Below the pieces are notes generated by a model. That model was not told the origin of the DNA and ran no database searches. It worked only from the letters and a program-made list of their open reading frames with translations. A program made the position numbers and the translations under genes. A stretch of DNA of 64,000 nucleotides from NCBI RefSeq assembly GCF_003369915.1, contig NC_046673.1, forward strand, positions 17,592,001-17,656,000. The letters run 5' to 3'. The stretch is from Drosophila miranda. Its lineage: Eukaryota; Arthropoda; Insecta; Diptera; Drosophilidae. Each line of letters starts with the position of its first letter. The first letter of the stretch is position 1. Below, piece after piece: positions 12,494 to 23,700 of this stretch.

Positions 12494-13760
12494 CGTTTCA
12501 TAAATTGGTTTTTGTTGTATTAAATAAAGCAATACATAAAGCCTAATAGGCCGGTGATATTGCAAAACTTGTTGAATTTTTAATTTAAGCACAAATTAAA
12601 ATATTGGCGCCGGCCAGAAAAAATTGGACGATTTGCTGCTGGATCCCTCAAACAGAAGGGAGGGACTTTCAAAAAAACTGGACGATTTGCTGGATTTGAG
12701 GGATCCTCAAACAAAAACTCAATATCAAGCAGACCAAAACACGGAAAATGCAGCCAGGCGGATGAATTGCATTCATACCCTTGTCACTCATTTACTTTCA
12801 AACAATTCCACTTTGGCGCTCAGCTCTAGCGATTATCTAGTCGATAATATCAATAGCCGAACTGCTTTCTTCGAATCAGTTATGGCTCTCTTTGTCGCCT
12901 TCTTTGAATCTGGTATTGAATCGGAGGCAACAGAGTCTCGTCTCAGTCCATATTGAGTCAATTCCAATCCGTACGACATTATCCATTTGATGACGAGGAT
13001 GTCGGAGCATTACAACCATTGGGATGCTGCCTTGACAGAACTATGATGATGATTTCAAAAACATTGACCCCAGGTGAACCCAGCATGTTGTTGTTGTTTG
13101 ACGAAAATTCACTTTGTTTTTTTTATAATTAATCGATATTTTTTTATGACATCGTTCTGACGAAACATTTTTGACGACAATTTTCATTGGTCAAAAATTT
13201 GTTTGAAAACATGTTGCTAGGAAACTCTTAAGCATGCTGCAGCAACTTGCTGTTGCAACAACAACTTTACGTAGTGCAAAAACACTCCACACGTTACATT
13301 CCATACCCACTTATGTTTATGCTTAAAACTTATCTTAGTCACAATCAAATAAGAGGGAGGGAGTATGTAAAATTAGCAAATCTTGTAGAAAATTGATTCA
13401 TTCATCGGCTAAAACTATGTGCCTGAAATTCCTACCTAGCTAGTAATATTAAACCGAATATTATCATAAACAGCGAACGATTACCCCATTGTCGACCAGT
13501 GGGTATAATAAACTCCACGAAAATTATGAATCTTAAAGAATTTTAGCGCAGTTCAGATAAGAGATATTGTGGTATTTTTTAAATAAAGATGAAGGATGGG
13601 ATGGATCTGCAAGAATCCGCGGTTTAACTCAAGTTGTTATCTTGTTCCAATAAAGGGGGTTTAAGTGGGCTAAGTTCGTTTTTTCATCGGTATATTTACG
13701 GTATATTTTGAAAATGAGACGGTATATTTCAGTAGATGCCTGAGAGTGATCGATAAGTGC
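11646..13760. other. AT-rich, repeat-laden spacer with a coding-like remnant
   Basis: Very AT-rich DNA with homopolymer A runs (about 30 A near 12470-12492) separates the AT-hook gene from dsh. A remnant at 12600-12956 (listed separately) and a diverged copy of the 5.6-6.6 kb repeat at 13380-13760, with three CGGTATATTT boxes at 13688-13728, are the only structured elements seen. This is the likeliest place for a chromosomal junction between Muller D and Muller A material. Confidence 0.5.
12603..12956 (+). pseudogene. Unrecognised coding remnant with an internal duplicated motif
   Basis: An open frame of about 110 residues has no ATG at its start. It begins with KKLDDLLLDPSN and, 14 residues later, repeats KKLDDLLDLRDP. 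It then reads LVTHLLSNNSTLALSSSDYL and AFFESVMALFVAFFESGIE before a TGA. The composition is protein-like and the surroundings are not. It may be a piece of a transposon-encoded protein or of a lost gene. I recognise no family. Confidence 0.35.
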
Positions 13761-14031
13761 GACGAAAAAATGAGTCGTAATTTTGAATGGGCTATAAAAA
13801 AGGGTATGGACAACAGGCAAAAACAGGAATGGCAAATTCTTATGTTCGTACCCTTCTCGCGGGTGTAGACAATATATCTTGAAGACAAAAAGCCGAAGGT
13901 ATATTCGGCAAAAGTGGTGGATTTTACCTTGCAAGCGTTGCACTTTCTGGCCTGTTTTGTCTCTTGGCCATACCCTCTTTTTCCTCCCATCATGTAGCAA
14001 ATGTGTAGATACCGCGTAGTTGCCATGTCAT
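13760..14031 (+). mobile_element. MITE-like element with imperfect terminal inverted repeats, copy 1
   Basis: An inverted pair bounds a core of about 180 bp: AAGGGTATGGACAACAGG at about 13799 and, inverted, its counterpart ending in GGCCATACCCTCTTT at 13980. Homology to a second copy at 31.5 kb extends outward on both sides, from a GACGAAAAAATGAGTCGTA box to a box covering 13981-14031 that contains ATGTAGCAAATGTGTAG. The frames open across it code for nothing recognisable. No transposase is encoded, so it would be non-autonomous. Confidence 0.6.
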
Positions 14032-14279
14032 AAATTGAGTAAGCACCGATGCTTTTTTTTACATCAACTACGACAAAAAGTGAATTTCGATCTGTTTTTT
14101 TGTTATTATTCGGTTAATCTTTAGTTGCAAACGCCCCCGAATTGTGAGCCATCGATGAGTTGCGAAAAAAGCTGAATTCTAATACGCTACCTTGCCAATT
14201 GCTGGGGCCGAAGCTGTTGTGCTTTATTCAAATGGAGGAGGAGCTGCAGTTCCATTGACACCCAACCCAAAAAGCAAGC

Positions 14280-14345
14280 AGCGGCAGAAGCAGAGGCAGA
14301 GGGCAGCAACAGCAGCGGCAGCGGCAGCAGCAGCAGCAGCAGCAG
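14280..14345 (+). repeat. CAG/CAGCGG repeat in the dsh 5' region
   Basis: GCAGC-rich tract directly upstream of dsh, most likely in its 5' UTR. The frames open through it are artefacts of the triplet repeat. Confidence 0.5.
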
Positions 14346-14611
14346 CAGCGAGTGGAGTGTGGAGTTGTGGAGTTTTGATGAGTTTTGAGGGGAGTGGGGA
14401 GTGGAAGTGAAGGAAGCACAGAGCCGACGCACACATGAAAAAGTATTTAAATTTGTGCAAATGGAAAAAGTGTTTGAGGCATAAATAATAAGCAGAGAAT
14501 CATCGCTGAAAAACGGCAAAATAAATCGCACGAATTTATTAAGAGACGCGACCGAGACCCGACCGAGATCCGAGATAGAGCCAGTAGGCAGAACAACAAC
14601 AGGCAGGCGCG

Positions 14612-16477
14612 ATGGATACAGATAGACCAAATGGACAAGAGACGAAAGTCATTTATCATATTGACGATGAGACCACCCCCTATTTGGTGAAAATACCCAT
14701 ACCCTCGTCGCAGGTAACCCTCAAGGACTTCAAGCTGGTGCTCAATAAACAGAACAACAACTACAAGTATTTCTTCAAGTCGATGGACGCCGACTTTGGT
14801 GTCGTTAAGGAGGAGATCGCCGACGATGCCACCATCTTGCCTTGCTTCAACGGCCGTGTCGTCTCCTGGCTGGTCTCGGCCGACGGCACCAATCAGTCGG
14901 ACAACTGCTCGGAGCTGCCCACCAGCGAATGCGAAATGGTCGGCCTCGGTCGGGCCAATGTCCGCACACAGCTTGCCCTGCAACAGCAACAGCAGCAGCA
15001 TCAACAGCACCAGCAGCAGCAGCAACAGCAGCAGCAGCATCAACAGCACCTGCAGCAGCAGCAGCAACAACAGAAGCTGTCCGGCGGCGGTCTAATTAGC
15101 AACCAGATGCTCCAGCCGCCACCGCTCACATATCAATCGGCATCGGTGCTATCGAGCGACCTCGATTCGACTAGTCTCTTTGGCACCGAATCGGAGCTGA
15201 CGCTGGACCGTGACATGACCGACTACAGCAGCGTGCAGCGGCTGCAGGTGCGCAAGAAGCCGCAGCGTCGCAAAAAGCGGGCGCCCAGCATGTCGCGTAC
15301 CTCCTCATACAGCTCGATCACCGATTCGACCATGTCCCTGAACATCATCACCGTCTCGATCAACATGGAGGCTGTCAATTTTCTGGGCATCTCGATTGTT
15401 GGCCAATCGAATCGTGGCGGCGACGGTGGCATCTATGTGGGCAGCATCATGAAGGGCGGGGCCGTCGCATTGGATGGCCGGATCGAGCCGGGCGACATGA
15501 TACTCCAGGTGAACGACGTGAACTTCGAGAACATGACCAACGACGAGGCGGTGCGTGTGCTGCGTGAGGTCGTACAGAAGCCGGGGCCCATCAAGCTGGT
15601 GGTGGCCAAGTGCTGGGACCCGAATCCCAAGGGTTACTTTACCATACCGCGCACGGAACCGGTACGGCCGATAGATCCCGGTGCCTGGGTGGCGCACACC
15701 CAGGCGCTAACCTCGCACGACAGTATTATTGCCGATATACCGGAACCGATCAAGGAGCGGCTCGACCAGAACAATCTCGAGGAGATAGTCAAGGCCATGA
15801 CGAAGCCGGACAGCGGTCTGGAGATACGTGACCGCATGTGGCTGAAGATAACCATACCGAATGCGTTTATTGGCGCCGATGCGGTCAATTGGGTGCTGGA
15901 GAATGTCGAGGATGTGCAGGACCGGAGGGAGGCACGCCGGATTGTGTCCGCAATGCTGCGTAACAATTACATCAAGCATACGGTCAACAAGCTGACCTTC
16001 TCCGAGCAGTGCTATTATGTGGTGAATGAGGAGCGCAATCCCAATCTGCGGTCACTCAATCCGCACCAGCAGCAGCATCCGCATCCGCACGGCCAGCATG
16101 CGCTCAGTCATGCGGACACGGAGAGCATCACCAGCGACATTGGGCCGCTGCCGAATCCCCCCATCTATATGCCATACTCGGCCACGTACAATCCCAGTCA
16201 CGGCTATCAGCCGATACAGTACGGCATCACCGAGCGCCACATCTCATCGGGTTCGAGCAGCTCGGATGTGCTCACCAGCAAGGATATATCTGCATCGCAA
16301 AGCGACATCACATCGGTTATACATCAGACCAATCAGCTGACCATTGCCGCACATGGTTCGAACAAATCTTCTGGATCTTCGAATCGTGGTGGTGGCGGGG
16401 GAGGTGGAGGAGGAGGCGGCGGAGGGGGTGGCAATACCAACGATCAGGATGTATCCGTATTTAATTACGTATTGTAG
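14612..16477 (+). CDS. dsh: Dishevelled, Wnt/Wingless and planar polarity transducer
   Basis: 621 residues in one exon, matching the length of known fly Dsh (about 623). Domains in order: DIX (about 10-92, [19 protein letters not shown]), which polymerises with Axin; a CAG/CAA-encoded poly-Gln tract (about 126-158); a basic stretch [13 protein letters not shown] before the PDZ; PDZ (about 243-330; the carboxylate-binding loop reads NFLGISIVG), which binds Frizzled's internal KTxxxW; DEP (about 400-472, [20 protein letters not shown]), needed for membrane recruitment and polarity signalling; and a C-terminal tail with [10 protein letters not shown] and a poly-Gly run before DVSVFNYVL. Dsh acts in the cytoplasm and at the membrane, linking Frizzled/LRP to Axin-GSK3 and to Rho/JNK. 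Relative to D. melanogaster only the Gln-rich linker and tail look different. Confidence 0.98.
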   Translation: MDTDRPNGQETKVIYHIDDETTPYLVKIPIPSSQVTLKDFKLVLNKQNNNYKYFFKSMDADFGVVKEEIADDATILPCFNGRVVSWLVSADGTNQSDNCSELPTSECEMVGLGRANVRTQLALQQQQQQHQQHQQQQQQQQQHQQHLQQQQQQQKLSGGGLISNQMLQPPPLTYQSASVLSSDLDSTSLFGTESELTLDRDMTDYSSVQRLQVRKKPQRRKKRAPSMSRTSSYSSITDSTMSLNIITVSINMEAVNFLGISIVGQSNRGGDGGIYVGSIMKGGAVALDGRIEPGDMILQVNDVNFENMTNDEAVRVLREVVQKPGPIKLVVAKCWDPNPKGYFTIPRTEPVRPIDPGAWVAHTQALTSHDSIIADIPEPIKERLDQNNLEEIVKAMTKPDSGLEIRDRMWLKITIPNAFIGADAVNWVLENVEDVQDRREARRIVSAMLRNNYIKHTVNKLTFSEQCYYVVNEERNPNLRSLNPHQQQHPHPHGQHALSHADTESITSDIGPLPNPPIYMPYSATYNPSHGYQPIQYGITERHISSGSSSSDVLTSKDISASQSDITSVIHQTNQLTIAAHGSNKSSGSSNRGGGGGGGGGGGGGGGNTNDQDVSVFNYVL

Positions 16478-17390
16478 AAATTCTTTCTTGCAATCAAATT
16501 GTGTGTTTTTAATTATTATGGATTTATTATTAATGAATATGTATAATTATTCTTTTTATATACGAGTATACAAAAACAAAAAACCAACAACAAACAACCA
16601 ACAACCACAACCAACAGCAACAACAATATTAATAATACTTATGTATATGTACGTATCTGTAAGCTATATAGAACGAAAAGTGCAAGATGCAACATGCAAA
16701 ATGCAAGCGAGAGAGAGAGAGAACGAAAGAAAGAACGAACGAGAGTGAGAGAGAGGAGACATCCGGATCGGTTGTGGATATACCTCTGGGATCGGTCCAG
16801 ATCCAGGATATCAGACGGATATATGAGCGAGAGGGAAAGAGCGGACAACGAGGAAATGAGATAATGATGATGGGATGGATGCATGCGTGGGGACGAGATT
16901 TTGAATAAAGTTCTAAGAATTTAGTAATCACAAAAGTAAATAAATAAAAGTAAAACCAAAATATTCCATTGCCTACTCCCCTTTCATTTTGACTGTGCCA
17001 CATGGGTGTCGTGTCGGTTGGCATTTCTTATCTGTCGATCCGGTCAAGTCGGTGCTTTTGTACTTTTATGCAATATGATTTTTTTTTGTTTTCTTTAAAC
17101 TTGACATTTCTCTAGGAACGTAATGGGAGCCGCTTTGGAAAGCCAATCGAATGTTATTTGAGAGTTTTGATAGACTTTCCTGACTGTTTACGGGGTTATT
17201 GGAGGAACAATTAAGCAGAGCAGCCGACAAATACAGATTTGTAAACATTTTGGAACCCCCATTCGTAGCCATGTCCGTATTTTCTTCTATCGCATTCTAA
17301 TTGTAATTTATCTACACACATATTCATCGTCATTTTGTGTGTTCCTTCTACAGTTCCAAGCATTTCTGTTGCAGAAAACAAATGACTATT
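16478..17390 (+). other. dsh 3' UTR and spacer
   Basis: AATAAA at 16904-16909, 427 nt after the stop, is the probable dsh polyadenylation signal. Between lie CAA-rich and GA-rich simple sequence (16575-16625 and 16708-16760). From 16920 to 17390 no gene is seen. Confidence 0.5.
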
Positions 17391-17397
17391 TCAAAAA

Positions 17398-17793
17398 ACG
17401 CGCTTCAGACATCACTGTGATCGGTTTTCAACACGAGTGGCACAGAGTTGCTTCTAAAAGCATCGAATCCACCGGCTTGTCAGCGTATATAAAAATAAAA
17501 AACGGACCTGCTTTTTACCCAAACAAGGCCAGAATAATATAAACAATGAAAACAGTGCCAGCCATCGCAAAAGCCGCAAATGCTGAGGAACTGGAGTTAT
17601 ATTATTTAATGCTGCAGTCTGGTAATATATGTACCAATATTGGAGTGGCCGTGCCCTGGGCGGCGGGCACCCTCGCCGGCGCCTATTATGCGAAAAGAGC
17701 GCCGCTTGTGAAAAAGAACGTTGAGGGAAATGGAAAAGAGCTGGAGCAGCAGGCCACCAATGCCGTTGAACAGGAATATGATCCCTTCAAATG
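17398..17793 (+). repeat. Tandem duplicate unit (copy A) of the 5' part of Pa1
   Basis: This segment aligns with 17794 to about 18132. Both start at ACGCGCTTC and carry a shared 5' flank (ATCGAATCCA... and ACCCAA/ACCCAAG... just before each ATG) and the same first-exon coding blocks. The junction is clean: copy A ends where copy B starts. Copy A lacks the splice donor and second exon. Confidence 0.75.
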
Positions 17794-17794
17794 A
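17546..17794 (+). pseudogene. Partial, frame-shifted Pa1 copy; possible 82-aa neo-ORF
   Basis: It opens with AEELELYYLMLQSGN, parallel to AEELESYYLMLEAGT of Pa1, and ends with NGKELEQQATNAVEQE, parallel to NSKELEQATDAIEQE. Between these blocks indels shift it to another frame, so the PGRRAPSP motif of Pa1 is lost and a hydrophobic stretch (IGVAVPWAAGTLAGAYYA) is read instead. The frame is then restored. At the position of the Pa1 donor (GA|GTAAGA) this copy has GAATATGA, so it runs on four codons to a TGA. It retains an ATG and no internal stop. It is either a decayed copy or a young gene with a membrane-like segment; the sequence cannot decide. Confidence 0.6.
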
Positions 17795-17926
17795 CGCGCT
17801 TCGTACGGCACGTGGCTTCGCCCGGTTTCCAGCACTTGCGCAGAGATGTTTCGAGAAGCTATCGAATCCAGCGTGCGCGTAAATAAACATAGGTGGAATA
17901 AAATTACCCAAGCAGGCAGATTAACA

Positions 17927-18361
17927 ATGGCAACAGATGTAGAGCCAGTCACAACGGCAGACAAGTTCTCAGCAAATGCTGAGGAATTGGAGAGCTACTA
18001 TCTAATGCTCGAGGCTGGTACCATACCGGAATTACAGTGGATATTTCCCGGACGGCGGGCGCCCTCGCCGGACGCCAGTTCTGGGGGGAATAGCAAAGAG
18101 CTGGAGCAGGCCACCGATGCCATTGAACAGGAGTAAGAACAGCACCAAAGGCGTAAGCCCCACATAGATAACATGGCTTTTTATTTTGTTTACTCCCACA
18201 GACCGCAGAAGGCGAATGACTTTGACTTCAGCGACGATGTGGCTCCCACACAGATGCGGGTACGCAGCCAGACATCCACGCCGAAGTCGGCCAAAAAGAA
18301 GACGGCCGACTTTGCCGGTGTTATGGAGACGCTCAAGAAGAAGAATGCCGAAAGCTCCTAG
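17927..18361 (+). CDS. Pa1: Pa1, PTIP-associated protein (PAGR1 homologue) of the Trr/MLL3-4 complex
   Basis: Two exons, 17927-18132 and 18202-18361, with a 69-nt intron (GA|GTAAGA ... cccacag|A), join in frame to give 121 residues. Human PAGR1/PA1 has the same order of blocks: an acidic EELEAYY-like helix, here AEELESYYLMLEAGTIPELQ; a PGRR-P-SP motif, here IFPGRRAPSPD; an acidic FDFDD block, here ANDFDFSDDVAPTQM; and a basic C-terminal helix, here KKKTADFAGVMETLKKK. PA1 works with PTIP in the MLL3/4 (fly Trr) H3K4 methyltransferase complex, with UTX and NCOA6. The family call is by motif recall and is fairly strong; the gene symbol is less certain. It sits between dsh and hop, preceded by its own partial tandem copy. 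Confidence 0.68.
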
Positions 18362-20772
18362 CATACGGGGAAGCGTAGTATCAGCCATAGGCCGTTCTTC
18401 TGATACGACTACGACGCGGAACCTGGATACCTGACTCTGGATTTGAATTGGAGGATCGACAAGGTAATATTTTGTATTTAAGGCACTACCAATCATGTTT
18501 TATCCTAGGCTATTTGTTTTGTCCACGTTGTATTAAGATGTTTTATGTCTAGCCATTAAGTAAAACACCCCTCAAATGTATTAAAATTTAAGGTTCGATT
18601 ATGCTATAGATCATATATTGCAGCAACAGACTTTAGGGATGCAGAACAAGACAAATATATTAGATATAAATAGAATTAGAAATAGGGTCATCAGCAGGAA
18701 ATACTTTTTTTTATACGATAAGGTCTCCTATTGGAGCAGTCCATTTGGGGCATGAGTATTCGTATTCCATTTTCCTAAAAAATGTGTCCTTGCATCTGGA
18801 ATTCCCATTGGAATTTATAATACATGTATTATCTTTTACTACTATCATACGCAATTTATATATATTTAAATTTAAGCAAACATTTTATATAAACAAAGAA
18901 AAAGTAAATAAAAATATACATATATTCCTTTAAAATATAAAAATTGGAAAGAATTGAAAAAATTGAACGGAAACAAGAGACAACAAAACTGTCAATAGAA
19001 GAAGTGAAAAAGAAGAGTGCAGGCAAAGGGTGCGTGCGCTCTCCTTCAGTCTTGTGCAGCGCGTGGTGCCCAGCCTCTTTAAAGATCTGGTTTAAAAAAA
19101 GGTTTCACGATATCCTCTGCTGATTCCTTTCTTTTTATTTTTGTAAACTATTCCGCGTATCTTTAAACCCTACCAAATAAAAGCATACATAACAAATAAT
19201 GTCTTAAGGGATTCGATGTTTTGCTGCCTTTGCAGGCAGCAATGGCATGTAGTAGTCTGTTCCTATCTTTGTCTTTGAGTCGCGCCGGAAGACCCTGCTG
19301 CTCTGGCCTATAGACTATACAATAAGAAAATGTTGAACCAAAAAGCTGTTCTGTGGTGGGTTTTTCGCAGGACGCCTCGTATTTGCCTATGCTTTGGGCA
19401 GCCGAGTCGTCCCAGAATCCTACAATAAATACACAGTCTTTGGCGAAGCACAAAATAATACAATAATACAATTGCACGGCATATTATCTCCGAGACTGGG
19501 ACCGATTGCGCCTCACCAAATACTGTATTTTTGTCGTAGGAAGCCGATTAGGCAGCAAGGGGCAGCACATTGGGGTTTATCTTAGTCTACACTTGTATAA
19601 ATAAATTAATCTTTGAGTACCAAATAGTACCAATCACTCGTAATACGTAATTGTTTTCAAAGATAAACCCAACTTATGGCATGACGCTGCAATTCAACAT
19701 TCCTGAAATTTAAAACAAATCAATTAATAGCTAAGGAGATCTATCCTATCCAGAGACACAAAGAAAAACATTCAGATATTTTAAACACGTAAGAAATGCA
19801 ATTTATTTTTGACATATCCTTGTAGCTATAATCAATAATAAGTTATTGTGCCAGTGGGTGGTGCTTGTATATGTGGTACATTTTTTCGTAAATATATTTG
19901 ATATTTTATTTTTGATTCGTTTTCTGTGTGTGTGTTTTTTTTTGTATAGTTATATATATATTTTTTAATTGAAAATGGCATCGACATCAACATTAATTGA
20001 CAATACACATCCCTTAGACGCTATATGTGCACATTGTTTTGTTTTAGATTTTTTCTGTTACTTAATTTTAGATTTTCGTGTGAAACAATAAACACCCGTA
20101 CATAATGCGGGACACGCACGCACAAAGACTCACACACAACCATCACATATGCAACTTTAAATCTATTATACTTTTTTTTGTGTGTTTTTTTTTCGTATGT
20201 TTGGGATTTGCACGTGTTTAAAGCTTAAGCCTAATTAAAATTATTGATATTTATGTACATTCCTACAACAACACTATAAAATACTCTATTATTTAAAAAA
20301 AAACTATAGGATATACCTATGTATGTGTATGTATATGATGCACAAGCTTAACAATATTTAACAAAGTTTGCTAAAATATAACACAAGTGATTGAGAATTT
20401 GTTTAGTAATATTTTGTGGTGGGTGGGCATTGGGAACCTAAAAAGTGTGTAGAATAAAGGGGACAGGGTGGGCAGACATTAAACATTAAGCATTAAAAAT
20501 AAACGATTTACGATTAAGAACCCTTCAGAGGTTCCGTCAATTGCGAGGGTGGGGGTCTGGTTGTGTTTTTTCAAAACGTACACTTTAAAATGCTAAAATG
20601 CTACTTACAAACAAGCTCTAAATCTGTAAATATACACACATATATATATATAAGCATAGAAAAAGTTTAGTGTTCAGAACACTTGTGGTTTTGACTCTCT
20701 TTCTAAAGCTCCTGCTCCGGCTCCGGCTCCGGCTCCCCAGTGATGTGCTTCTTCTGTTGCTTCTGCTTTTAT
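18362..20772. other. AT-rich spacer and hop 3' flank
   Basis: Mostly AT-rich with T-runs and CA/GT repeats (about 19925-19945 and 20105-20185). The right end is the 3' UTR of hop (minus strand). One coding-like patch at 19175-19477 is listed separately. Nothing else is supported. Confidence 0.5.
19175..19477 (-). pseudogene. Unrecognised coding-like minus-strand frame
   Basis: A minus-strand frame of about 100 residues includes FIVGFWDDSAAQSIGKYEAS, EKPTTEQLFGSTFSYCIVYR and RLKDKDRNRLLHAIAACKGS before a stop near 19166. Its base composition is higher in GC than the flanks, and the residue usage is protein-like. There is no recognised domain and the methionine is in a weak, hydrophobic context. 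It may be a remnant or an exon of an unknown gene. Confidence 0.3.
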
Positions 20773-23700
20773 TCATGATTCTGATTCCGTTGTTGCTGTA
20801 CTTGTACCCGTGCCCGCCACATTATTACCTATTTGGGCAGTAATAATCTCTATAATTTGACTAAATGTGGGTCGGGCACGTGGCACGGGATTCCAGCAGG
20901 CCAGCATCAGTTCGTTGTATACGAAATCTGGACAGCCCGGCGACTGGGGTAATCTACAACCACAAAAATATAACAGATAAAGGTATTCAAATTATTGAGA
21001 CTAATGACAGAAATATATAGCCAAAAACGCAGACGATAGAAGACAGCCCATGGTCAGCAATTTGATTTTATTAGTTTACTCACCTTTCACCATTGTTGAG
21101 GCGTTCGGTGAAATTTACTTCGTTTTCCTGAGGCGGAACCAGATTAGGTGCCTCGCCATGTGTGAACATCTCATAGAGCGTCACGCCATAGCTCCAGACA
21201 TCCGAAAACGATGAGAATTTAGCGTTAGCATGAAGGGCCTCCGGCGAATACCTATTGTTGGAATTGTAGTTAGATCTGGGCGGGCGGGGCTTCAGGCTTA
21301 ACACCTACCATTTGAAGGGTATATCTCGTTTGCTTTTGGCATAGTAGTAGCCCTCAGAGTTGGCAAACTGTGCCAGACCAAAGTCCGAGATCTTCACACA
21401 GTCCAGATCGATGTGAGTCTTTCGATCCACCAGAATATTGCGGGCAGCCAAGTCACGATGTATCAGACCCTTGCCAGACAAGTAATTCATGCCCTATCGA
21501 CAAATAGAAGAATGAATGAATATTTCACAATTAATGCCAGGAATTGACCGTCCACCTACCTGAGCTATCTGAATGGCAAAGCCTAGCAGTCGATTTGTGT
21601 TCAAATCAGGGGCTTTGTAGCGTAGATACACATCGAAAGAGCCATCCAAATACTCCATTATTATGCTATGGGTGTTGTGGTCCCAGTATTTAAATTTCAC
21701 AACATTCGTATGCTCCAGATTGCGCATGATGACGATCTCACGCTGAAAGTCCTGCGTTACCTGCATGGTGTTCAGCTTCTTGATGGCCACAATCTCGGAG
21801 GGACGCCGATCGTCGTATTCGATGGTGCCTCTGTAGACGGTGCCATAGTGGCCCTTGCCAATATTATGCAGTGGACTATAAAACACCCGACAGCCATCCA
21901 GCTGCAGGACCTGCGGCATATTCTTAACATCCAAGACATTCACACAATCTTGATTGTAATTTGGCATTTCTGTTCCATCTGAAAAGAAATTTGGTTGCGT
22001 GAATGGGGAATGTATATGCAGAGTGACGGAGCAGAGCTCACTTGGTATGGGTTCGGCCACCACCGTATAGTTGGGCTGTATGTCCGACTTCATGGTAACC
22101 AGACGCGAAAAGATGTCGTGATGGCTGAAACGCTTCTCCGCATCGTCGCTCCATCCGTCCATAATGGTGTCGTACATTAGAGTGGGGCACAACTCTGAAT
22201 CCATTGGTGGCAAAATGTTGCCGTCCTGCCTGCGATTTCTCAGCAGCTCCTCCTGCCTTACCGTCCTCAGATCCCGCTGGCAGCGCGAGAATATCTCATA
22301 GATGGTGGTGGCAAAGGCCCACAGTTGTGTCCCCAGATCCAGTTTGGCGGCTTGCAGATTATTGTAGTATTTCACGGGTATCCAGGGCGAGCTGCAGGCA
22401 AAAAGAGAAACAGGCTTTAAATTGATGACCGAACGACAGTGTTTGAAAACTTACAAAAGTTAAGTGAACAATGCGTTTGTCTACTACCAAGCCCGAGAAC
22501 CGACAAGGAATAAAGGAAAAAACGCCCCAACAAAATACATAATACATAATGATTCAAATAGGTTTTTACAGCAAAGTTCATGAAATCATCAGCCATGTTG
22601 AGGCATTTTTAAACCAACAAAACAGACGACGTCTGTAGCCCATATTGATATCAATAGTTGACAATCTGCCAACGGGAATTTACCATTCATTTGAGCGCGG
22701 GTCAAATTTGAAGTGAGACTAGAAATAAATTTATTGCATGTACTCGTATTTAGTCATATAAATATCAGCATAGAACATCATCATGTCAAAGTATATCATA
22801 GTACAAAGAATCAGTACAGAAAAACTATTTACTATTTGCTCTACGGGGCCTTAACTGGGATGCGGGTGTAAGACTCCCATCTTACTCTAGTAGGCTACTA
22901 TTAGTAAACCTCTCATCCTTAGTTAGCCGTAGAAAAATGCTTGGTGTGTGCACAACTTGATCGGGGGTGGCATAGACAGCCCTGATCTGTTGAGCCGCAT
23001 AAACTCCACGATTCCTGTTAGACTGACTAGAAATTGTATACCGTTGTTCCTTCCACTTTGTAGATCGAATTATTCCTTGCATGAAACGTTTAGGGCCTTA
23101 TGCTCGGATTATAATTCCCTCTACCATATTATATCCACCACTAATTCTCTTCCTCTTATTAAATTACTAATCCTTACACACATTTCTAGTAATTAGTATT
23201 TGTATTTTGATTGCATGCTTAGTTTCTTAGTAAGTTTAGTGCCAATTTTCCTCGAATGTTAGTCTAACAGCTATCTTTCTTGCATGTTCGCGTTCGGTTC
23301 GGCTACGCGCCGTGCGTCATGCGGCAGCGCCCCTCGGTCGGTTGGGCGCGAGGAGGGCTGCGTTTTGCCTGGGATCCGCGCGTAACAGCCTTCTGCTGGT
23401 TTTACACGGGCCACTTGACGGTGCAGTAACTGCATCGCCTCTTGAAAGATGCAGTCATTGCATGTCAACGTCCAAGAATATCAGCATAAAACATCATCAT
23501 GTCAATAGTCAAAAGACATTTAATAAAATTCGGATTCGTCGTGGCCTTGGTTCTTATCTCTGTCTACCGTTTCACTAGATCTCTGTCATATAAAAATTTC
23601 AGTTTTAATGGTAGCCCCAGGTCAAACCTGCTGAATGGCACGTTGTAGCCCGACGCGACCCGCGTTTGCTCGAATTATAAAAATTATTGATCAACTTCAA

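Noticed and set aside
14447-15070. Leu-rich minus-strand frame opposite the 5' half of dsh
   Set aside because: Its poly-Leu comes from the CAG repeat read in reverse; the plus strand encodes the DIX domain.
22850-22900. tRNA- or snRNA-like GC patch in hop intron 5
   Set aside because: No cloverleaf or internal promoter boxes could be drawn.
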